From: an uncultured Fibrobacterota bacterium
GTDB taxonomy: Bacteria; Fibrobacterota; Chitinivibrionia; Chitinivibrionales; CAIOZP01
NCBI GenBank assembly: GCA_903862805.1
Contig: CAIOZP010000076.1
Span: 1 to 5,462 of the forward strand
Reading direction: 5' to 3'
DNA: 5,462 nucleotides
The position numbers and the translations under genes were made by a program. The notes beneath the pieces are model-generated. The model made no database searches, was not told the DNA's origin, and saw only the letters and a program-made list of their open reading frames with translations. Each line of letters begins with the position of its first letter. The first letter of the stretch is position 1. Positions 1 through 5,462 of the stretch are shown in pieces.

Positions 1-51
1 AGTTCTCGAAAAAAATCCGGCTTTTGTGACTTGCCAACGGGTCATCCATAT

Positions 52-55
52 GAGG
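52..55 (+). promoter_or_regulatory. Ribosome binding site (GAGG) that decides the C25 peptidase start
   Basis: GAGG, extended to GAGGA, is the only Shine-Dalgarno-like sequence before the gene. It sits 10 bases before the ATG at 66 but only 4 before the in-frame ATG at 60. The resulting N-terminus (MKTMVNGV) is also a more typical signal peptide start than MCMKTM. No convincing -35/-10 pair is visible in bases 1-51, so the promoter may lie outside the window. Confidence 0.6.
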
Positions 56-65
56 ATTAATGTGT

Positions 66-2486
66 ATGAAAACGATGGTAAACGGTGTCATCTTCTTTAT
101 TGTGTTCTGTGTTTCCCTTATTCAGGCCGGATCGATTGATATCATCTCCTCCGATAAAACGAGCTCGGTAATCGGAATATCGCTTGATGCGCCGGTCATC
201 ACGCCAGTGATTCTGAATGGTACAAGCTATCAACGGGTGAGCATCCCGGGGCTTGCCTCGACAAACTCACAGGGACTTCCCGCACTACCAAGATCATTTG
301 TCAGACTGATTACCGCGGCAGATCCTTCGCTTGCAGTAACCGTAACAGGTGTTGAAGCCGACACAATTCAAAATGTCAATGTCGAACCGGCAGAGCTTCC
401 TGCTCCAGCGATTGCCGGACGTGTGACAGCTTCGAAGTTCGTGGTAAACAGTGTTTACAGTCAGGATGCGTTTTATCCTGAAGCCGTGGCAAAAGTAAAT
501 GGCGTTGAACTATTTGCAGGTGTGCCTGTTTCGGCAGTCAGTATCTGCCCTGTATCGTTCAATCCTGTGCGACACCAGATTGTCGTGATCAGAAAAATGC
601 AGATAACGTTAAGCTACGCTTCCGCGCCTTCGGTTGACTTCGGTTCCATGCGCCAGACGATCGTTAACCGTATCAATTCAGCTGCTAATTTCAAGTCATA
701 TTCGTCCGGATCATCAAAAGCCGCATCGCCAATTCTTTACGACAATGTCGATGACGAGATAATCATCACTACCACTCAGTATGCTGCAGCGGCTGAATCG
801 CTCGCTGTCTGGCAACGCATGGAAGGTTATGGGGTGAAGGTTGTTTCGCAGGATTCATGGAGTTCGGCATCTGCTGTGCAGACGGTCATAAACACTTTCT
901 ATGCGAACACAACTCCGAAGCCGGGCTATGTTTTGATAATGGGCGGAATAAATGATGTTCCGGCGTCGGCTGAGATTGCAGCGAATTCGTTGTACGACGG
1001 CGGATATGCTTTAGGCAACAGTGCGTTTCCGACTGACCAATACTACGCTTGTATGGATGGCGGAACAGATTATGTTCCCGAAATGGCCCATGGTCGCCTC
1101 GTTGCCGACAATGCCAGCGAAATGACGACCATTGTCAATAAAATTATAAAATACGAAAGAACTCCGCCTACTATCGCGTCATTTTACACTAATGCAGTTG
1201 CAACAGGTTATTTCACCGATGGAACAGACGGCCAAGCGGCAAATGGTATCGAAGATCGCCGTATGATTGAAACGGCAGAAGACATAAAGCAATATCTAAC
1301 GCCAATAGGAATTACTTCCGAACGCATTTATAGCGCCGATGTCGGTGCCACACCGCTTTATTGGAGCAATTATTGGTCTGATGGTTCCCCCCTGCCCGCT
1401 GAACTGCTTCAGTCAAATGGTTTCACTTGGACCAGTAACGGTAGTGATGGCAGTTACATTGATGATGCCATTAATCGCGGGATATTTTTTATGTATCATT
1501 ACGACCACGGCAATGTTAATTGCTGGGGAGGGCCTTATTGGTCAACTGGTAATATCCCGAATTTGAGTAATGGTGATCTTCTTCCTGTAATATTTAGTAT
1601 TGATTGCCTTGTAGGGCAGTGGGATTATGCGGGAGGCTGCCTTGCACAACAAGTTGTTTCAAAAAGCAATGGAGGTGCAGTTGGCATAGTTGCAGCATCT
1701 ACAGAAAGCTATTCAGGGCCTAACGAATCAATAGAAGAAGGCATGATCGATGCAATTTGGCCAAGCCCAGGTTTGGTTTTAAATAGCCCGCAAACAATAA
1801 AAACAACCTTCCCTTCTCATGCTCCGATTAAAGCCATGGGTGATGTAGTGAATCAAGGAATAGCCCGCATGGCCGAAAATGTCGGGCAGTTAATCGAACT
1901 TAATTACCTCATGTACCACTGGTTCGGCGATCCCACTATGAAGATCTGGACAGCCCTTCCAACCGTAGTTTCCGCAGTCAACGACAACACAATTGCCGCA
2001 AATGCGACATCGTTTGCAGTATCAGGACTTACCGGCGTGAACGGTATGGCTACGCTTTACAACACGGCAACAGACTCTGTTGTCGGCAAGGCTGAAGTAA
2101 CTTCCTCATCTGTGCAGATTCCTATTTCCGGTAGAATCTCACAAGGCGACAACCTTACACTTACCATCACCGGTGACAATGTTCGTCCGTACATTGCTAC
2201 TGTCCAGACCGGAGCCACTTCTTCCAAGGTTCTGGCGCAACGCGAAGCGGCGTTCTCGTTAAAGATGCTTGCGTCAAAATCACTGATGCTGTCTGTTCCC
2301 TCTGCAGGAAACTATAAGCTTTCAGTAACGTCACTTGACGGTCGCACACTGGTCAGTAAAACTGTTCGTCTTGCGTCAGGCTCGAACTCCTTTAACGCAG
2401 GATTGGAAAAGCTTGCATCCGGTGTAGTAATTGTAAAGCTGTCTGGTCAGGCAGGAGTGATTTCGAATCGCTGTATTATTCATTGA
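66..2486 (+). CDS. Secreted C25 (gingipain-type) cysteine peptidase with T9SS-like C-terminal sorting tail
   Basis: Extracellular or cell-surface cysteine endopeptidase of family C25; the substrate is unknown. Numbering is from the ATG at 66 (806 aa). Residues 1-21 are a Sec signal peptide: a Lys, a hydrophobic run (VIFFIVFCVSLI), then cleavage near QA|GS. Residues about 25-220 resemble the C25 propeptide, with the hallmark GLPALPR at 70-76. The catalytic domain covers about 226-630. It opens with the beta strand DEIIITT and has the catalytic His in YDHGN (His481, bases 1506-1508) and Cys in SIDCLVGQ (Cys514, bases 1605-1607). The His-Cys spacing of 33 equals that of gingipain RgpB (His211/Cys244, from memory). 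The block GGAVGIVAAST follows, and the domain closes with the family's WFGDPTMK block (GDP at 621-623). An Ig-like stretch covers about 632-715. The last 75 or so residues (NYKLSVTSLDGR ... LASGVVIVKLSG) resemble a T9SS sorting domain. I chose the ATG at 66 because a GAGG lies 10 bases upstream; the ATG at 60 would leave only about 4. The gene appears intact and monocistronic. Arg- or Lys-specificity cannot be read from the sequence. Confidence 0.92.
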   Translation: MKTMVNGVIFFIVFCVSLIQAGSIDIISSDKTSSVIGISLDAPVITPVILNGTSYQRVSIPGLASTNSQGLPALPRSFVRLITAADPSLAVTVTGVEADTIQNVNVEPAELPAPAIAGRVTASKFVVNSVYSQDAFYPEAVAKVNGVELFAGVPVSAVSICPVSFNPVRHQIVVIRKMQITLSYASAPSVDFGSMRQTIVNRINSAANFKSYSSGSSKAASPILYDNVDDEIIITTTQYAAAAESLAVWQRMEGYGVKVVSQDSWSSASAVQTVINTFYANTTPKPGYVLIMGGINDVPASAEIAANSLYDGGYALGNSAFPTDQYYACMDGGTDYVPEMAHGRLVADNASEMTTIVNKIIKYERTPPTIASFYTNAVATGYFTDGTDGQAANGIEDRRMIETAEDIKQYLTPIGITSERIYSADVGATPLYWSNYWSDGSPLPAELLQSNGFTWTSNGSDGSYIDDAINRGIFFMYHYDHGNVNCWGGPYWSTGNIPNLSNGDLLPVIFSIDCLVGQWDYAGGCLAQQVVSKSNGGAVGIVAASTESYSGPNESIEEGMIDAIWPSPGLVLNSPQTIKTTFPSHAPIKAMGDVVNQGIARMAENVGQLIELNYLMYHWFGDPTMKIWTALPTVVSAVNDNTIAANATSFAVSGLTGVNGMATLYNTATDSVVGKAEVTSSSVQIPISGRISQGDNLTLTITGDNVRPYIATVQTGATSSKVLAQREAAFSLKMLASKSLMLSVPSAGNYKLSVTSLDGRTLVSKTVRLASGSNSFNAGLEKLASGVVIVKLSGQAGVISNRCIIH

Positions 2487-2516
2487 TTTTGGATTTGATC
2501 TGATTTGATTTTGAAA

Positions 2517-2549
2517 GCTGGCGGAGGAAATTCTTCCGCCAGCGTTTTT
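2517..2549 (+). terminator. Rho-independent terminator after the C25 peptidase gene
   Basis: A perfect 9-bp stem, GCTGGCGGA (2517-2525) with TCCGCCAGC (2535-2543), can be extended by one G-U and one G-C pair around a 5-base loop. It is followed by G and five T (2545-2549). It begins 30 bases after the peptidase stop codon. The minus-strand reading has only three T after the same hairpin, so it may also stop the convergent radical SAM transcript, less efficiently. Confidence 0.9.
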
Positions 2550-2622
2550 ATGGGAACAATCTTTGTGTACTTGTACAATCTGGAAAACATGCCGACGCGA
2601 CAGAAGAATCCAGATCAAAACG

Positions 2623-3396
2623 TTATTTTCGAGCGATAATCTCGACATTCAAAGGCGAGAGGAAACTCGCAATATCTTCAAGACGATTGCGTGATGCCGG
2701 TTTGACCCATGCGCAGGTTCCCGGCCTGTCGAGACTGTTGAGCTGAACCCGCGCAGGGTTTATTTCTGTGAGAATTTTTTTGAATGCGGAGAGCTCTTCG
2801 TCCGTGTCGTTCACGCCTTCGATAATGAAAACCTCGACCCAGAGATGACCGTGGTATTTTTGAGCAAATGAAATTAATCCGTCAACAACCATCGCTGCGC
2901 TTATAGATTTCACCGGGCCGTTTATACGAACAAACGCGTCTTCGCTCACGGCGTCGAGTGAGGGCAGAACATAATCGCAGACAATAGCGGCATCGCGAAC
3001 CGTTTCATTGAACAAGAGTGTGCTGTTTGTGATGAGAACCGTTTTGAACGACGGCCAGCGGTCTTTAACATGAGCAATTACTTTTGGCAGATCGCTGTTG
3101 AGCGTCGGCTCACCGCTTCCGGCGAATGTTATTACATCGATGTGAGGATCAAGCGAAAGATATGCGTCGAGTTCCTCGATTATTTCTGCGGCAGGAATCC
3201 ACGGTTTAATATCGGAGCTAAGACGATTCGTCGCTCCGCATTCACAGTAAACGCAATCGAGAGTGCAGGTTTTGAACGGAACCATGTCAACGCCAAGCGA
3301 AACGCCAAGGCGTCGCGAATTTACCGGCCCGAAAAGATGCCGGAATGTTCTCCCACCGGCAGAGATTTTTTGATAACTTGTTTCGTCGAAGCTCAC
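2623..3396 (-). CDS. Radical SAM protein, COG0731-like (wyosine-synthetase-related family), substrate unknown
   Basis: A 257-aa cytoplasmic radical SAM enzyme. The [4Fe-4S]-binding motif CxxxCxxC is Cys44, Cys48 and Cys51 (CTLDCVYC), followed by a fourth cysteine at 53 (YCECG). Upstream, FGPVNSRRLG (22-31) is the conserved block of this family. GSGEPTLN at 93-100 is the Gly/Glu SAM-binding motif, and the later blocks VEVFIIEGVND and RVQLNSLDRPG are also typical. COG0731 is named for archaeal tRNA-wyosine (TYW1) synthetases, but the bacterial members are mostly uncharacterised. No extra N-terminal cysteines of a TYW1-type second cluster are visible, so I do not call it TYW1. It is also somewhat short: many relatives of about 300 aa carry a C-terminal extension that is absent here. 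The start is GTG (CAC at 3394-3396). It overlaps the stop of the upstream DUF1573 gene as GTGA, implying translational coupling; the Shine-Dalgarno is weak. The SRRLG block near the N-terminus argues against a later start. Confidence 0.9.
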   Translation of the reverse strand: MSFDETSYQKISAGGRTFRHLFGPVNSRRLGVSLGVDMVPFKTCTLDCVYCECGATNRLSSDIKPWIPAAEIIEELDAYLSLDPHIDVITFAGSGEPTLNSDLPKVIAHVKDRWPSFKTVLITNSTLLFNETVRDAAIVCDYVLPSLDAVSEDAFVRINGPVKSISAAMVVDGLISFAQKYHGHLWVEVFIIEGVNDTDEELSAFKKILTEINPARVQLNSLDRPGTCAWVKPASRNRLEDIASFLSPLNVEIIARK

Positions 3397-4142
3397 TTCT
3401 TTGGTGCTTCGGCCGGCTCAATCATGCCACGAATTGTAATGGAATCCTTGGCGGGGTGATTTGTCGCGAAAACGAAAGTTCCTGACAGACGCGTATGCGC
3501 GGTATCCTTGACATTGAAGCTGAGGTCATAGCTGTAATACCCGTCGGTATCGGGCTTCTCGCTTTTGGTTACGCCATAATTTGGCTTTAGCGGCGGCTTA
3601 TTCTGCCAATCGACTCCGCCGCTGACGTTCTCGACAAACTGCATTCCAAGAACGCGGAAGTCGGCCTTGCGGGTACGCATGGTAAGATCGCCTGTTGAAA
3701 CACCGTTTACATCCGATTTGATGCGGATGAAATACTTGTTCACGTCAACAGTCGGGTTCACTTTGCCAATTATCGCCAGAACGTATGAAGGCAAATTGGT
3801 CGCGTTGCAAGTTACCGTTACCGATTTATGAAACTCGCCCGCGATGCCGGTCATATTAATTGTCGGCGTAATGTTACCGACTTTGCCTGGGCCGATTACC
3901 GTGTCATAAACAACGCCGGTACAACCGCACCCCGGTTTTACATTCTGGATAGTGAGCGGATATTTGCTTGTGTTCCGCACATGAAAGGTATGAGTGACCT
4001 TGGGATACTGTCCTTCATCGAAAGTCCCGAACTGAAAATCTGTGGTATCAACCTGAATGGTCGGCCCTTTCGGGCTGTCATCTGCTGCGAAAATCTGGCC
4101 GACAGACAGCGCTGCTGCGAGAATGATAAACGGAATTTTCAT
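3393..4142 (-). CDS. Exported DUF1573 domain protein
   Basis: A 249-aa protein of unknown function with a Sec signal peptide (MKIPFIILAAALSVGQIFAA, cleavage near residue 19-20). No lipobox is seen, so it is probably periplasmic and soluble. Residues about 30-130 match the DUF1573 pattern: FQFGTFDEG, then HTFHVRNTSKYPLTI, the diagnostic CGCT (Cys72-Gly-Cys74-Thr), an IGPGK turn, and GEFHKSVTVTCN leading to an IIGKV strand. This is an Ig-like beta-sandwich family frequent in Bacteroidota, Planctomycetota and Fibrobacterota. Residues about 140-245 look like a second beta-rich module ending FVFATNHP ... ITIRGMIEP, resembling the end of another Ig-like repeat. The ATG is preceded by a strong GGAG 8 bases upstream. 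It is followed directly by the radical SAM gene with a 4-base overlap. No biochemical role is established for the family. The call to the family is secure; the function is not. Confidence 0.88.
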   Translation of the reverse strand: MKIPFIILAAALSVGQIFAADDSPKGPTIQVDTTDFQFGTFDEGQYPKVTHTFHVRNTSKYPLTIQNVKPGCGCTGVVYDTVIGPGKVGNITPTINMTGIAGEFHKSVTVTCNATNLPSYVLAIIGKVNPTVDVNKYFIRIKSDVNGVSTGDLTMRTRKADFRVLGMQFVENVSGGVDWQNKPPLKPNYGVTKSEKPDTDGYYSYDLSFNVKDTAHTRLSGTFVFATNHPAKDSITIRGMIEPAEAPKK

Positions 4143-4150
4143 AATAAAGT

Positions 4151-4154
4151 CTCC
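4151..4154 (-). promoter_or_regulatory. Ribosome binding site of the DUF1573 gene
   Basis: On the minus strand AGGAG ends 8 bases before the ATG at 4142-4140 (GGAG on bases 4154-4151). This is the strongest Shine-Dalgarno in the window. It contrasts with the poor one before the radical SAM gene just downstream, which supports coupling of the latter. Confidence 0.7.
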
Positions 4155-4246
4155 TGCATTTGGTCAAACAGACAATCTTAATTCGCCTCTCGCGAAAATA
4201 TATTAGCCAAAAAATAAATCTGTATTCTTAACAAAATAAATGGCGA

Positions 4247-4284
4247 GACGGATAGTGCCGCACTATATTCAAAAAAGATCCGTC
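4247..4284 (-). other. Overlapping inverted repeats at the 3' end of sppA
   Basis: Two alternative dyads overlap here: GACGGAT (4247-4253) with ATCCGTC (4278-4284), and inside it ATAGTG (4252-4257) with CACTAT (4261-4266) around a 3-base loop. The sppA stop codon (4271-4269) lies between the outer arms. No clean U-run follows on the minus strand, only a loosely T-rich stretch, so it is not a canonical terminator. It could attenuate read-through into the DUF1573 gene or stabilise the 3' end. This is direct observation of base pairing only. Confidence 0.35.
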
Positions 4285-5168
4285 ATGAAATAAACCCCAG
4301 GCTTCACTCCGGCTCTTTTCAGCATCGGGAACAGATTCGAAAGACTTTCAGTTAGAAGATCCTTCAGATTACCGGCACCTGAAGATCCCGATTCGACCGA
4401 TGCGTCGCTCGGCAGTTTGCAGATGTGCTTGAGGTATGCGAGTGCATCTTCGTAACTGCCGAGTGTATCAACGAGATTCACTTCAAGCGCCTGTTCACCG
4501 TTGAAGATGCGACCATCAGCAAAGTTTCGCAAAGTGTCAATCGGTATGTGACGCGAAACAGCGACCGCCGAAATGAACTGCTCGTGAGTCTGGTCGATAA
4601 GATTCTGAAGGAGCTGCTTTTCGTCTTCGGTCATTTCGCGGCCCGGATTACCGGCATCTTTGTAAAGGCCGGACTTCATGGTGACCATGTTCACGCCGAC
4701 CTTGTCCATCAGCTTGAAATATTGAGGAAACTGGAAGATCACGCCGATGCTGCCGGTGATAGTTCCGGGGTTGGCGAATATTTTCGTTGCCGGACATGCC
4801 GCATAGTAACCACCAGATGCCGCAAGGTTGCCCATGCTCACAACAATCGGTTTGCCGGTGTGCTTGAACTTCACGACCTCTTCGTAGATTTCCTGTGACG
4901 GAGCGACGGCTCCACCGGGTGAGTCGATGTGGAAGAGTATTCCGGCGATACTTTTGTCATCTGCAAAATCCTTGAACTGACGAACGCAATCACTCGACGA
5001 CATTATGACGTTTTCGAGAGATATAAGGCCGATCTTTTTTGGGCCAACACCGGAGAAGACATTACGCTTTTCACCAAAGCTGTCGGTACCGATTATCGAC
5101 AAAATGATTCCGGCGATAAGTGGCAGAACAATGAAGAGAACCAAGAGGACTTTTTGGCGGGTTGTCAT
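4269..5168 (-). CDS. sppA: Signal peptide peptidase SppA, S49 family serine/lysine protease
   Basis: A 299-aa inner-membrane protease of the short (36K-type, single S49 domain) SppA class. It degrades signal peptide remnants left after protein export. Residues 7-26 form one N-terminal membrane anchor after a TTRQK cytoplasmic stub. The S49 domain follows: IGLISLENVI (46-55), FHIDSPGGAV (79-88, oxyanion region), the nucleophile Ser118 in NLAASGGYYAA (114-124), and TGSIGVIFQFP (138-148). The general-base Lys170 lies in YKDAGNPGR (169-177). The Ser-Lys spacing of 52 is the same as in Bacillus subtilis SppA (Ser147/Lys199, from memory). Both catalytic residues are present, so it should be active. 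The ATG has AAAGG 7 bases upstream. Its transcription direction is shared with the DUF1573 and radical SAM genes, but a 126-base gap separates it from them. A common transcript is possible, not shown. Confidence 0.95.
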   Translation of the reverse strand: MTTRQKVLLVLFIVLPLIAGIILSIIGTDSFGEKRNVFSGVGPKKIGLISLENVIMSSSDCVRQFKDFADDKSIAGILFHIDSPGGAVAPSQEIYEEVVKFKHTGKPIVVSMGNLAASGGYYAACPATKIFANPGTITGSIGVIFQFPQYFKLMDKVGVNMVTMKSGLYKDAGNPGREMTEDEKQLLQNLIDQTHEQFISAVAVSRHIPIDTLRNFADGRIFNGEQALEVNLVDTLGSYEDALAYLKHICKLPSDASVESGSSGAGNLKDLLTESLSNLFPMLKRAGVKPGVYFMTDLF

Positions 5169-5236
5169 TTATTAACCTTTCGTGATTTCTATATCAAAAT
5201 AGTTTAGGCAGTAAGAAGAAGAATCTGGGCGATTCC

Positions 5237-5462
5237 CTACGGCGTTTTTTGCTTATTCCGCTCCGCTACATAATCAAAACCCACCTTCGGGCGGCCCTCC
5301 TTACGGGCTACGCTTCGCTCCGGTACTCGCGTTCCGCTTCGCACATTACACTGCATTTCGGCTACCGCCTCATTACGTTTCGTCAGCTCCAGTCCTGCCT
5401 CTCGCATTCCAAGACTAAAACACCTCTCCCTCTTCGTGGGTCCCTCTTTGTTCGTTTGCACA
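5237..5462. repeat. Non-coding, motif-iterating intergenic region (candidate interspersed repeat), cut by window end
   Basis: No supported gene lies here. The sequence iterates related short words on the plus strand: TTCCGCTCCGCTAC (5256-5269), CTACGCTTCGCTCCG (5308-5322) and TTCCGCTTCGC (5332-5342), with CATTAC twice (5344-5349, 5371-5376). Small hairpins are present: CCACC/GGCGG (5281-5294), and GCGGCCC/GGGC-TA-CGC (5291-5313, 7 bp with a 2-base bulge). The 74-codon minus-strand open frame that spans it is highly charged and low in hydrophobics, has a GTG start at the window edge and matches no family I know. Such GCTTCGCTCCG-rich stretches are typical of repeated intergenic sequence. Copy number cannot be judged from one window. 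Confidence 0.4.

Noticed and set aside
1339..1566. 75-codon plus-strand frame inside the C25 gene
   Set aside because: Out-of-frame shadow of the catalytic domain with no ribosome site or motif.
2566..2577. Short palindrome TGTAC-TT-GTACA between the convergent genes
   Set aside because: Only 5 bp per arm, downstream of both genes' stop codons, with no promoter nearby; too short to call an operator.
2376..2648. 90-codon minus-strand open frame
   Set aside because: Runs through the terminator and into the tail of the C25 gene on the opposite strand, overlapping both real genes; no motif.
3070..3459. 129-codon plus-strand open frame
   Set aside because: Antisense to the radical SAM gene and the end of the DUF1573 gene; the conserved motifs are on the minus strand.
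3828..4181. 117-codon plus-strand open frame
   Set aside because: Antisense shadow of the DUF1573 domain and its signal peptide.
4182..4196. Small inverted repeat TTCGC-CTCTC-GCGAA before the DUF1573 gene
   Set aside because: Five base pairs with no U-run and no recognisable promoter boxes at proper spacing around it; could be chance.
4425..4898. 157-codon plus-strand open frame
   Set aside because: Lies entirely antisense to the catalytic domain of sppA, whose motifs are intact; its translation resembles no family.
4929..5207. 92-codon plus-strand open frame
   Set aside because: Antisense to the N-terminal third of sppA, including its membrane anchor; no independent support.
5221..5250. 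GAATC/GATTC dyad followed by a six-T run, as a possible plus-strand terminator
   Set aside because: The T-run starts 9 bases after the dyad, the stem is only 5 bp, and no plus-strand gene precedes it.
5237..5461. 74-codon minus-strand open frame from a GTG at the window edge
   Set aside because: Extremely charged, low hydrophobic content, no recognisable motif, no visible ribosome site, and made from iterated GCGAAGCG/GCGGAGCGG words; better explained as an open frame by chance across a repeat.

Overview
The window is ordinary protein-coding bacterial chromosome with roughly balanced GC (about 45-50% by eye). It holds four complete genes and one compositionally odd non-coding end. The best clue to the host is the large secreted C25 (gingipain-type) peptidase. 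It has a Sec signal, a C25-type propeptide, an Ig-like spacer and a C-terminal tail resembling type IX secretion (T9SS) sorting domains. Together with a DUF1573 lipid/periplasm-side protein and a short S49 peptidase, this suggests a Gram-negative bacterium of the Fibrobacterota-Bacteroidota side of the tree. A Fibrobacterota/Chitinivibrionia-like lineage is my best guess. This is inference; no rRNA or marker gene is present.

Layout: (1) Bases 66-2486, plus strand, encode the C25 cysteine peptidase, followed by a strong intrinsic terminator at 2517-2549. (2) Three genes run on the minus strand toward it. In transcription order they are sppA (5168-4269, S49 signal peptide peptidase), a 126-base gap, an exported DUF1573 protein (4142-3393), and a radical SAM protein of the COG0731 type (3396-2623). 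The radical SAM gene starts at a GTG that overlaps the DUF1573 stop codon (GTGA), so those two are probably translationally coupled. The terminator hairpin between the convergent units may serve both directions. (3) Bases about 5237-5462, upstream of sppA, hold no convincing gene. They carry iterated GCTTCGC/CCGCTCCGC-type motifs and small inverted repeats, and look like an interspersed intergenic repeat or structured non-coding element cut by the window edge.

How the genes fit together: SppA (membrane-bound proteolysis of signal-peptide remnants) and the DUF1573 protein both act at or beyond the inner membrane, and the peptidase is exported. No shared pathway can be shown. The radical SAM enzyme is cytoplasmic with an unknown substrate. 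Its coupling to a DUF1573 gene is the most specific contextual lead. No CRISPR, tRNA, rRNA, transposase, phage or toxin-antitoxin genes were seen.
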